From assembly GCA_049700035.1 (NCBI GenBank), contig JBNAWC010000008.1, positions 1 to 35,567 on the forward strand: a stretch of DNA of 35,567 nt. The letters are read 5' to 3'. The stretch is from JAVZLQ01 sp049700035. Its GTDB lineage: Archaea; Thermoproteota; Bathyarchaeia; Bathyarchaeales; Bathycorpusculaceae. The translations under genes were made by a program, and so were the position numbers. This document shows, piece after piece, positions 15,616-23,295 of this stretch (positions within the stretch are counted from its first letter, which is position 1; every line of letters starts with the position of its first letter). The notes under the pieces are model-generated. The model did no database searches, was not told the origin of the DNA, and worked only from the letters and a program-made list of their open reading frames with translations.

Positions 15616-16500
15616 TCAAAAACGATCAATTTTTCTGACAGCTTCAATTAACTTTTTCATGGATTTAGCGCCTAATTCTTTATCCACGCACTCGGGAGAG
15701 GTTAATTTTTCTAAAGCAGAAATCCAAGCTCTTGACGCAGTGTAATCGTGAAGGACGCGCGTTCGCTTCACTTCTATGGCTTTTTCTGGACAAACCTCTT
15801 GGCAAGCTCCGCAAAAGATGCAGAACTGCTCCTTAACTTCGATTTCTCCGTCTTCTGTTAAGGCTAAGGCTTTGCTTGGGCAGATATCTACGCATGCGCT
15901 GCAGTTTTCGGGACACAGAGTCTGAGTGAGTTGAATTAGGCCTTGAAAAGGTTTCGTAATTTCTATCGCTTCTTGTGGACATGAAGATTGACATTTCCCA
16001 CAAAAAATGCACTTGTCAAGTTCTATGGAAACATCAATTATCTTTGTTATTCTCTTTTCATCGAGTCTTTCCGTTTTTATGGAGATGGCTTCTGTCGGAC
16101 AACTTTCTTTACAAACAAGCTTACATGTAGGATCGCATTTCTCGACATTAACTGCTACCTTTTTTAGGATATGCGGAAATAGTTCTGTTTCAACGGCTGG
16201 GTTTACTTCTTTTCCATTTCTGAATATTTTTATCGCATTGAGTGGGCATAGGGCAACACACATTCCGCAAAAAGTGCATTTATCCGCATCAATGGTTATT
16301 GCGCCTTTCTCTAACAGTTTGCCTTCATGAACGATAGCATTTGAAAGTTTAAGCGCTTCTTTATAGCATACTTTTACACAGATTTCGCAACCAACACAAC
16401 GGGTTTTGTTTAAAACCAAACTGTCATATAAACCTAGCAATCCTCTTTTTATGGTCAAACATTCGTTAGATTCGATTTTCTTTGTGACTTTACGAACCAT
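15616..16500 (-). CDS. Polyferredoxin with six [4Fe-4S] motifs
   Basis: 294 residues with six cysteine sets in series: CVGCEICVKVC, CTFCGMCVALC, CDPTCKLVCKESC, CIFCGKCQSSC, CPENCSACVDIC and CIFCGACQEVC, each followed by a proline or alanine-type turn. The third and fifth have wider spacing (C-x3-C starts), like polyferredoxins of methanogen formylmethanofuran dehydrogenase and hydrogenase operons. It should pass electrons between large redox complexes. It is transcribed divergently from AOR2 and sits next to the AOR2-HdrA-HdrD operon, so it may serve that complex. The ATG at 16500 is taken over the TTG at 16503; GTGAT lies just upstream. The C-terminal 50 residues lack cysteines in cluster spacing and look helical. 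Confidence 0.85.
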   Translation of the reverse strand: MVRKVTKKIESNECLTIKRGLLGLYDSLVLNKTRCVGCEICVKVCYKEALKLSNAIVHEGKLLEKGAITIDADKCTFCGMCVALCPLNAIKIFRNGKEVNPAVETELFPHILKKVAVNVEKCDPTCKLVCKESCPTEAISIKTERLDEKRITKIIDVSIELDKCIFCGKCQSSCPQEAIEITKPFQGLIQLTQTLCPENCSACVDICPSKALALTEDGEIEVKEQFCIFCGACQEVCPEKAIEVKRTRVLHDYTASRAWISALEKLTSPECVDKELGAKSMKKLIEAVRKIDRF

Positions 16501-16531
16501 CAAATCACTTGGGTTTACATTTCAACTTTCG

Positions 16532-16587
16532 CTTTAATAAGAATATTGAAGTTACAACATCTAAGGGATGGCGATATCTTTAATAAA
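16532..16587. promoter_or_regulatory. Divergent TATA-like boxes for polyferredoxin (-) and AOR2 (+)
   Basis: On the minus strand TTATTAAAG (16540-16532) stands about 35 bases before the polyferredoxin start. On the plus strand TTTAATAAA (16579-16587) predicts a start near 16612, with GGAGAG at 16632-16637 before the AOR2 ATG. The close pair suggests joint control. Confidence 0.45.
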
Positions 16588-16646
16588 ATGAGGGAAAAAC
16601 TAATGTTCCTCTAAGAACTTAGCCAGAACTTGGAGAGTTATGTTTA

Positions 16647-18494
16647 ATGTTCGGTTATTCCGGAAAAATTTTGTATATTGAATTGGAAATCGACAAAGTT
16701 AGAAAAGTTCCCATTAACAATGAGTTTTGCGAAAAATACATTGGAGGCAACGGTTTCGCTATACGACTTCTCTACGATAACACTAGGCCTAGAATAGACC
16801 CGTTTAGCCCAGAGAACTCGCTTATTTTTGCTGTAGGCCCTTTTGCTGGAACAATTGTTCCTGGAAGCGGCAAATATATAGTTCAAGCTAAGTCTCCGCT
16901 GACTGGATTCATGGGAGAGTCAGTGTCTTCTGGTGCATGGGGCCCAACTCTTAAACGGGCTGGTTATGACGCAGTTGTGATAAAAGGACGGGCAGAGAAA
17001 CCTGTATACCTCTTCATTGATGATGACGAAGTTTATTTTAGAGATGCGAAAAATTTGTGGGGGCAATATTCGGGACAAACATGCCAAATGATTGTGGACG
17101 AAATTGGCGATGAAAATGTCTGTGTGGCGGCTATAGGTCCTGCAGGTGAAAACATGGTTAGATTTGCGAACATAACAAATGATAGGTTCAGGCAGGCTGG
17201 GAGAACTGGAATGGGAGCTGTTATGGGTTCAAAGAACCTTAAAGCAGTTGCAGTTAGAGGCACAAAAATGGTTGAGGCCTATGACCTAGACAAGTTGATG
17301 GAAAAATGCCTTAACTTAAACGAAAGGTGCAAAGGTCCAAACGTGAAAAATTATAGGGATTACGGCACCCCAGCGAGTGTTTCTGTACATAACGAATTGG
17401 CTGCCTTGCCAACGAGAAACTGGCAGGATGCCACCTTCGAATTGGCAGAGAAAATCTGCGGGGAGTACATAAATAAACATCACGTTGTGAAAGCTGTTGC
17501 GTGTTCAGGTTGCCCTATAGCATGTGATCATTTAGTCAAAGTTGACAGCGGTCCCTTCGCTGGGGAGTTTGGAAGCGTTGAATTTGAAAGTATCTACGCT
17601 TTGGGTTCAGAATGTGGCATAGGCTACTATCCAGCAATAGTGAGGGCTGTAAATCTCTGCGATCAGTTAGGTCTTGATACAATCAGCACCGGAGTGGTGA
17701 TAGGTTGGGCAATGGAGTGCTTTGAAAGAGGACTGTTCACAAAAGAGGATACTGGCGGAATCCAATTAACGTTTGGCAATTATGAGGCGCAACATGAGAT
17801 CATAAGGAAGATAGCTTACCGTGAAGAGATTGGAAACCTGCTGGCTGAAGGCGTTAAAAAAGCTTCCGAAAAATTGGGTAAGGGATCAGAGCGCTTTGCA
17901 ATGCACAACAAGGGACTTGAACTTCCCGGATACGATTTGAGAGGGTTAAAAGCTTGTGCATTAGGCTTCTGCACTTCAACTAGAGGAGGATGCCACCTTA
18001 GGTCAAGCATGTACGATTTTGACCTTAAAGGAAAAATTGACAGATTTAAGGCAGACAAGGAGTACGGAAAACTTGTCATGGAAAGGGAGAACCTTTGGGC
18101 AATATTTGAATCTTTAATCCTTTGCAAGTTCATGCGAGGAGCAATAAGCGCATATGAAGAACTCTCAGAACTATACACCTTGGTTACAGGAATCAAAATG
18201 CCTCCTGAAAAACTTAGAGAAGCAGGAGATCGCATATACAATCTAGAAAAGGCTTACAACATACGTGAAGGGTGGAAGAGAAGCGACGACTATCCTCCAC
18301 CGCGAATTATGGAGGATCCAATACCTTCTGGAGTGGCAAAGGGTTCGCTTGTGAAAAAAGGAGAGTTTGATGCTATGCTGAATGCTTATTTTGAAGCTAG
18401 GGGATGGAGTATGGAAGGTATACCTACGAAGCGGAAACTTCTAGAACTTGGCTTAGAGGATTTAGTTGAAGATTTAGGAATAAAGGAGGATTAA
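16647..18494 (+). CDS. Tungsten-dependent AOR-family oxidoreductase (AOR2), first gene of a redox operon
   Basis: 615 residues. N-terminal FGYSGKILYIELE, VGPFAGTIVPGSGKY and TGMGAVMGSKNLKA are AOR family signatures. The [4Fe-4S] ligands are C286, C289, C293 (ACSGCPIAC) and C493 (LILCKFMRG). The pterin-side motif is TRGGCHLRSS. It is clearly a paralogue of AOR1 but differs in context: a ferredoxin gene starts 1 base after its stop, then come HdrA- and HdrD-like genes. This order parallels BamB-BamC-BamE/BamD of anaerobic benzoyl-CoA reduction, where the tungsten subunit is also an AOR relative. It may oxidise an aldehyde or act on another substrate, with electrons entering an Hdr module. The reaction itself cannot be told from sequence. 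Confidence 0.9.
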   Translation: MFGYSGKILYIELEIDKVRKVPINNEFCEKYIGGNGFAIRLLYDNTRPRIDPFSPENSLIFAVGPFAGTIVPGSGKYIVQAKSPLTGFMGESVSSGAWGPTLKRAGYDAVVIKGRAEKPVYLFIDDDEVYFRDAKNLWGQYSGQTCQMIVDEIGDENVCVAAIGPAGENMVRFANITNDRFRQAGRTGMGAVMGSKNLKAVAVRGTKMVEAYDLDKLMEKCLNLNERCKGPNVKNYRDYGTPASVSVHNELAALPTRNWQDATFELAEKICGEYINKHHVVKAVACSGCPIACDHLVKVDSGPFAGEFGSVEFESIYALGSECGIGYYPAIVRAVNLCDQLGLDTISTGVVIGWAMECFERGLFTKEDTGGIQLTFGNYEAQHEIIRKIAYREEIGNLLAEGVKKASEKLGKGSERFAMHNKGLELPGYDLRGLKACALGFCTSTRGGCHLRSSMYDFDLKGKIDRFKADKEYGKLVMERENLWAIFESLILCKFMRGAISAYEELSELYTLVTGIKMPPEKLREAGDRIYNLEKAYNIREGWKRSDDYPPPRIMEDPIPSGVAKGSLVKKGEFDAMLNAYFEARGWSMEGIPTKRKLLELGLEDLVEDLGIKED

Positions 18495-18495
18495 G

Positions 18496-18966
18496 ATGGC
18501 ACAAACAAAGTTCATAGTGTCAGATCCGGAGAAATGCACTGGGTGTGGCCTTTGCGAGCTTGTTTGTTCAGCCGTTAAAGAAGGGGGATTTAACCCTATA
18601 CTATCTAGAATTCGAGCGATCCGTGCAGAACCTTTTTTGAACATGGCCATTGCTTGCCGCCTATGTGAGGACCCAAAATGTGTAAAAAGCTGTCCCAGAA
18701 AAGCATTGAAAAGAGACGAGAACACCGGCGTGATCCTGGTTGATGCACAAAGATGCGACGGATGCAGATGGTGTATAGAAGCATGTGAATTCGGAGCAAA
18801 CTTCATACACCCCATCAAAAAAATCGCAACATTCTGTGATCTATGTCAACATGAACCTAAATGTGTCACCTTCTGCCCCCAAGAAGCCTTACAACTTATG
18901 ACAAGCGAGGAGCTTGGACAAAAAATGAGGAAAAAGGCTTTGATAAAACTTATCGCTGAAACTTAG
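18496..18966 (+). CDS. Four-cluster ferredoxin, electron-transfer subunit for AOR2
   Basis: 156 residues of the HycB/HybA/DmsB-like iron-sulfur family. Four cysteine groups are seen: CTGCGLCELVC, CRLCEDPKCVKSCP, CDGCRWCIEAC and CDLCQHEPKCVTFCP, with the long loops typical of this family, so up to four [4Fe-4S] clusters. It starts 1 base after the AOR2 stop with AAGGAGGA overlapping the end of that gene, so the two are translated together and likely form a complex, as BamB with BamC does. It would relay electrons from the tungsten site to HdrA or to soluble ferredoxin. Confidence 0.88.
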   Translation: MAQTKFIVSDPEKCTGCGLCELVCSAVKEGGFNPILSRIRAIRAEPFLNMAIACRLCEDPKCVKSCPRKALKRDENTGVILVDAQRCDGCRWCIEACEFGANFIHPIKKIATFCDLCQHEPKCVTFCPQEALQLMTSEELGQKMRKKALIKLIAET

Positions 18967-19036
18967 AATCAAAGCGCTGCTAGAACTTCAAATGCATTGG
19001 AATCATATTTAGATAAAACGTGCCAGGGAGTTAAAA

Positions 19037-20995
19037 ATGAGTAGGCTGAGGGAAAAACAAGTAAGGATTGGCGTTTATGTGTGTCACTGCGGCACAAACA
19101 TAGCTGGAAGCATCGATGTAAAAAGGGTTGCACAATATGCTTCTAAACTTCCAAATGTCATTGTAGCTAGAGATTACTTATATGTCTGTTCAGATGCTGG
19201 TCAAGCATTAATTAAACAAGATATCGAAAAGCTCAAACTTAATAGGATAGTTGTTGCAGCATGTTCGCCTTCGCTCCATGAATTAACCTTCCGCGAATGC
19301 ATAAAGGATGTGGGACTTAACAAATATTTGCTTGCAATAGCGAATATTAGAGAGCAATGTTCATGGGTACATGCAAACAACCCTGAAGAGGCAACATCAA
19401 AAGCAATTGATTTGGTGAAAATGGCTGTTTCACGTGCCAACTTGCTTGAACCGTTGGAAACCATAAAAGTTCCAGTCAATAAAAGCTGTTTGGTGATTGG
19501 TGGAGGCATCGCTGGCATTCAAGCAGCATTAGATCTCGCTGGAGACGGGTTCTATGTTTACTTGGTGGAGAGTAAACCAAGCATAGGGGGACACATGGCC
19601 CAATTTGATAAGACATTTCCAACGATGGATTGTGCCTTGTGCATATTATCTCCAAAGATGGCTGACGTTGCTCACCACCCGAAAATCCGCCTCTTGACAA
19701 ACTCGGAGGTTAAGAAAGTTTCAGGCTACGTAGGCAATTTTAAAGTTGAGGTTGAAGTTAAACCACGATATGTTATAAGTGAACTTTGCAACGGCTGCGG
19801 AGACTGCGCTAAGGTATGCCCAATCGAGGTATCCAATGAATTTGACGAAAAATTTGGACTTAGAAAGGCTATTTTCATTCCGTTTCCTCAAGCTGTACCC
19901 TTAACTTATACCATTGACATTGACAACTGTGCTAGATGCTATAAATGCGTTGAAGCTTGTGGAGCAAAAGCCATAGACTTTGCGCAAAAGACTGAAAAGA
20001 TCGAAATCGAAGTTGGAACAATAATTGTAGCAACGGGCTTCGACCAGTTTGATCCATCCATTTTAGAAGAATATGGTTACGGTGTTTATAGCAACGTGAT
20101 TACTGGACTTGAATTTGAAAGGGTTCTCAGCCCCACAGGGCCTTCCAAAGGCATGATAGCAAGGCCGTCAGATGGGAAAATTCCAAAACGTGTCGCCTTC
20201 ATTCAGTGTGTTGGATCAAGGGATGAAAAGACAAATCCGTACTGCTCAAGAGTCTGCTGCATGTATGCAACTAAACAAGCTCTGCTAGTGAAAGAGAGAA
20301 TCCCTGACGCAGAAGTATTAATTTTTTATATAGATATGAGGGCGTTTGGAAAGGGATATGAGGAATTCTATAAAAGAGTCCAAAAGGAAGGAATACGCTA
20401 TATTAGGGGTAAAGTTGCGGAAGTTCTTGAAAACCCCCAGTCCAATAATCTAATAATCCATGCTGAAGACACTTTGCTTGGAGTGACGGTTGAAGTTGAG
20501 GTGGACTTGCTGATTTTGTCGGCGGGGCTTATTCCAAATAGGGATGCAAGGATGTTAACTGAAATGCTAAGCCTTTCAAAAGGCCCAGATGGCTTTCTAA
20601 GGGAAGCCCATCCAAAACTTAGACCAGTAGACACCCTTGTTGATGGGATTTTTGTTGCTGGCACGGCTCAAGGACCCAAAGACATTCCAGACACGGTTGC
20701 CCAGGCCAGTGGAGCAGCCCAGAAGGCAAGTATTCTTATGTCAGCCGGCGAAGTTGAAGTTGAAACTACAATTGCAAAAATCGACGAGAATTTGTGCAGT
20801 GGATGCCTAATATGCGTTTCCATGTGTCCATTTAACGCTTTGGTTACTGAAGGAAAAACTGTAAAAGTCATTGAAGCTTTGTGTAAAGGATGCGGCTCCT
20901 GCTCCGCAGCTTGTCCAGTGAAGGCTATTGAAATGGCACAATTTAGAAGCGACCAGATCCTCGCCGAAGTTAAGGCACTTCTAACAAGGGAGTAG
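19037..20995 (+). CDS. hdrA: HdrA-like FAD/iron-sulfur protein
   Basis: 652 residues with the full HdrA layout. The N-terminal domain has VCHCGTNIAGSID; a FAD-binding Rossmann motif GGGIAG lies at 155-160, followed by the HdrA-specific FPTMDCALCILSPKM. Two inserted [4Fe-4S] sites (CNGCGDCAKVCP, CARCYKCVEACG) and two more at the C-terminus (CSGCLICVSMCP, CKGCGSCSAACP) complete it. HdrA carries the flavin where electron bifurcation takes place in heterodisulfide reductase and related complexes. The ATG at 19037 follows AGGGAG by 6 bases. A 70-base gap separates it from the ferredoxin gene; the HdrD-like gene comes 15 bases after. Here it is coupled with AOR2 and not with a hydrogenase; no MvhADG or FdhAB gene is seen. 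Confidence 0.92.
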   Translation: MSRLREKQVRIGVYVCHCGTNIAGSIDVKRVAQYASKLPNVIVARDYLYVCSDAGQALIKQDIEKLKLNRIVVAACSPSLHELTFRECIKDVGLNKYLLAIANIREQCSWVHANNPEEATSKAIDLVKMAVSRANLLEPLETIKVPVNKSCLVIGGGIAGIQAALDLAGDGFYVYLVESKPSIGGHMAQFDKTFPTMDCALCILSPKMADVAHHPKIRLLTNSEVKKVSGYVGNFKVEVEVKPRYVISELCNGCGDCAKVCPIEVSNEFDEKFGLRKAIFIPFPQAVPLTYTIDIDNCARCYKCVEACGAKAIDFAQKTEKIEIEVGTIIVATGFDQFDPSILEEYGYGVYSNVITGLEFERVLSPTGPSKGMIARPSDGKIPKRVAFIQCVGSRDEKTNPYCSRVCCMYATKQALLVKERIPDAEVLIFYIDMRAFGKGYEEFYKRVQKEGIRYIRGKVAEVLENPQSNNLIIHAEDTLLGVTVEVEVDLLILSAGLIPNRDARMLTEMLSLSKGPDGFLREAHPKLRPVDTLVDGIFVAGTAQGPKDIPDTVAQASGAAQKASILMSAGEVEVETTIAKIDENLCSGCLICVSMCPFNALVTEGKTVKVIEALCKGCGSCSAACPVKAIEMAQFRSDQILAEVKALLTRE

Positions 20996-21010
20996 GGGGG
21001 GAAGTAAACG

Positions 21011-22156
21011 ATGATTAAAGCTGCTGAAGCCTTCGAAGCTTTCAAAACATTAGACTTTAACGTTTGCATGCAGTGTGGAACATGCACTGGCTCATGTCCT
21101 ATTTCCATGAAATCCAAGCTCAACCCAAGGAAACTTATGCTTGAAACAGCTTATCTTTTCCACTCTTTAACCACTTATCCTCCATTAAACATAAAGCAAA
21201 AAAACGAGATATGGGATTGTACAACTTGCTCAAATTGCTCATCCAGATGCCCGAGGGAAGCGAAACCTTTAGATGTTATAATCAGCTTACGCGGTTACCT
21301 CCTTGAACAAGGGTTGGTTCCGCAAAACATAGCGAACGTGTTGGAAGCAGTTTTTAAGTATGGCAATCCGTGGGGAATAGGTCGAAGTAAAAGGTCTGAT
21401 TGGGCTCAAGATTTAAAAATAGAATATGCCTCAGAGAAAAAAAAGGCGAACACACTCTACTTTGTTGGATGCGCCGCTTCATATGACACCCGCGCGCAAA
21501 ATGTGGCAAAGAACATTGCAAAAACGTTAAACTTGCTGAACGTGAGTTTTTCAATACTTGGAAATGAAGAAAACTGCTGTGGAAATGAAGTCTACTCACT
21601 TGGAGAGAAGGGACTCTTCGAAGAACTGGCCGAAATCAACCTTGAACTTTTTGAAAAATATCATGTGCAAGAAATAATTACAACTTCTCCACACTGCTTT
21701 AACGCTTTTAAAGTTAGATATAAAAAGAAACTTGATGCCACACATTACACATCATACTTTGCCGACCTAATTGACCGCGGAAAAATTAGATTCTCAAAAA
21801 AGGTGGAAAAAGTGGTGACCTATCACGATCCTTGCTTTTTAGGCAAACACCACAATATTTACGACGAACCAAGAAAAATTATAGAGAACATTCCAGGCGT
21901 AAAGTTTGTTGAAATGGATAGGTCGAGAAAACGAAGCATATGTTGCGAGGGTGGAGGGGGAAGAATGTGGTACGATATTCCGGGTGCACGTCTTTCAGAA
22001 AAACGCATTAAAGAAGCCCTTAGCTTAGGTGCGGAGGTAATCGCGACAGCCTGTCCATTCTGCATGTTAACATTGGAAGACAGCATCAAAACAATAGGCG
22101 CTGAGGATAAAATTCAAGTAAAAGACATCATGGAACTGCTCTCTGAAGCCTTTTGA
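21011..22156 (+). CDS. HdrD-like (HdrC-HdrB fusion) iron-sulfur protein
   Basis: 381 residues. The N-terminal quarter is HdrC-like with two [4Fe-4S] motifs, CMQCGTCTGSCP and CTTCSNCSSRCP. The rest holds two CCG domains of the HdrB type: VGCAAS...ENCCGNE...TSPHC, and HDPCFLGKH...ICCEGGGGRMW...TACPFC. In HdrB such domains bind the two noncubane [4Fe-4S] clusters that reduce heterodisulfide; in BamD-type relatives the acceptor differs. All key cysteine sets are present. A strong G-rich ribosome site (20996-21001) precedes the ATG. Its last 29 bases overlap the end of the convergent ParB-like gene. With AOR2, the ferredoxin and HdrA it forms a closed four-gene redox unit. The acceptor is unknown. 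Confidence 0.9.
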   Translation: MIKAAEAFEAFKTLDFNVCMQCGTCTGSCPISMKSKLNPRKLMLETAYLFHSLTTYPPLNIKQKNEIWDCTTCSNCSSRCPREAKPLDVIISLRGYLLEQGLVPQNIANVLEAVFKYGNPWGIGRSKRSDWAQDLKIEYASEKKKANTLYFVGCAASYDTRAQNVAKNIAKTLNLLNVSFSILGNEENCCGNEVYSLGEKGLFEELAEINLELFEKYHVQEIITTSPHCFNAFKVRYKKKLDATHYTSYFADLIDRGKIRFSKKVEKVVTYHDPCFLGKHHNIYDEPRKIIENIPGVKFVEMDRSRKRSICCEGGGGRMWYDIPGARLSEKRIKEALSLGAEVIATACPFCMLTLEDSIKTIGAEDKIQVKDIMELLSEAF

Positions 22157-22847
22157 TGGGAACAGTGCTTTTAATAGCTGTTCCTTTCAGTTTTTTCACA
22201 ACCCAAACCAGCAAGTTGTTAACGAAATGATCCGATGTTATGCCAAGTCCTTCAGCCAGCTTTTCAATTTCATCATAGAAAAAACCATCCAGCAAAATTT
22301 GTACAAAGTCTGTGTTAGCATATTTAACTATCTTTAAGACCTTTTCTTGAGGCACGGCCCTCAATATGTCAAACCGCAAAGTTGCACGGCGTGCAACTTT
22401 ACCTTTACCTTTAGATAATCCTTCATCTACTTTTTTAAAAACAAAGGGATGAGGGCCGCCAACACCAGGTCTTTCCTTAAGGTTGTCAGGTAGATATTTC
22501 ATCACCCATCTGTAGCTCATGCCAGTTTCCTCTGAAATTTTATAGGCAAGTGTTGTTCCACGTTTTACGCCTTCTCCGAGATATATTTCACCAAGTCTTT
22601 GCAGAATTTCCCTTTTTTCCTTAGCAGAGACTTTTCTTCGGCACACGTTGCTAATTAGCCTTGCAATAAGTCTATCCTTTTCAGATTCTATATGGTGAAG
22701 TTTAATTTTAGGCCAGTTTTTGTCAGCGGTTAACCTATGCGCTCCGTCAATAACGTTTCCATACTTGTCGAGAAGCACTGGGTAAAGTTTCCCTGCGCGT
22801 TTAGAGGTAAGCCTTAATTCAGAGGTTATTTCTTCATCATTTAACAT
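22128..22847 (-). CDS. ParB-like nuclease-fold protein with helix-turn-helix
   Basis: 239 residues. The N-terminal region (LYPVLLDKYGNVIDGAHRLTA, then KIKLHHI) is the ParB/Srx-type fold with the GxHR box that binds or splits nucleotide in this superfamily. A helix-turn-helix-like stretch follows (AYKISEETGMSYRWVMKYLPD), then a basic linker (SKGKGKVARRAT) and a helical C-terminus. It could be a DNA-binding regulator; there is no ParA partner, so a plasmid-partition role is unlikely. Its ATG lies inside the end of the ferritin-like gene (11-base overlap) with GGGGG just upstream, so it is translated with the catabolic operon. Its presence there suggests autoregulation of, or sensing for, that operon, which is inference. 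Confidence 0.7.
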   Translation of the reverse strand: MLNDEEITSELRLTSKRAGKLYPVLLDKYGNVIDGAHRLTADKNWPKIKLHHIESEKDRLIARLISNVCRRKVSAKEKREILQRLGEIYLGEGVKRGTTLAYKISEETGMSYRWVMKYLPDNLKERPGVGGPHPFVFKKVDEGLSKGKGKVARRATLRFDILRAVPQEKVLKIVKYANTDFVQILLDGFFYDEIEKLAEGLGITSDHFVNNLLVWVVKKLKGTAIKSTVPIKRLQRAVP

Positions 22848-23295
22848 GACTTCCCCCAGCCAAAATAGCAGCTAATTTAGTTATGCGGTCGCTTCTCTTC
22901 TTGCCCACTGCTCTAAATGCTTGAGGAACATCAGCCATTAAACCCTCTGAAAGCTCGGCAGCGTCAATGTAAGCTTTTCTAATAGTCTCTTCTATTTCCA
23001 GTGCAGACTTTAGAATGCTAACAAAACTGGCGTCTTCTGCTGTTTCGGTTTTAATAACATAATTTTGTGAGTCCATACCTTCCCTAAACGAGAAACATGC
23101 TTCCAAAGCGTCCGTTATTACTCCATAATAAACCCTTTGTATAATAGATTTGTTCTTCTCATTCTCCTTGGAGAAAGATTGGAAAATTTCCTTTCCTTCA
23201 GGGTATTTTCTGCTTAGTTCCTCGTAAAATTTTGCCGTTTCTTCTTCTAGTCTTGTAAGGAAGCTTATTACGGCGGAGGCTGTGTTTAGGAGCAC
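22837..23295 (-). CDS. Ferritin-like helical-bundle protein
   Basis: 152 residues from the GTG at 23295. The open frame runs on to 23454, but that part lies inside the dehydrogenase gene in another frame and reads as low-complexity basic sequence. The GTG shares its G with the dehydrogenase TAG stop (TAGTG) and AAAGGTGG stands 6 bases before it. The predicted chain is nearly all helix: FLTRLEEETAKFYEEL, SKENEKNKSIIQRVYYG and SALEIEETIRKAYIDAAELS resemble rubrerythrin/ferritin-like four-helix bundles. The ExxH metal motif is degenerate (ENEKN), so iron binding is doubtful. It is translationally coupled to the dehydrogenase before it and the ParB-like gene after it. Function unknown. Confidence 0.65.
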   Translation of the reverse strand: MLLNTASAVISFLTRLEEETAKFYEELSRKYPEGKEIFQSFSKENEKNKSIIQRVYYGVITDALEACFSFREGMDSQNYVIKTETAEDASFVSILKSALEIEETIRKAYIDAAELSEGLMADVPQAFRAVGKKRSDRITKLAAILAGGSHVK

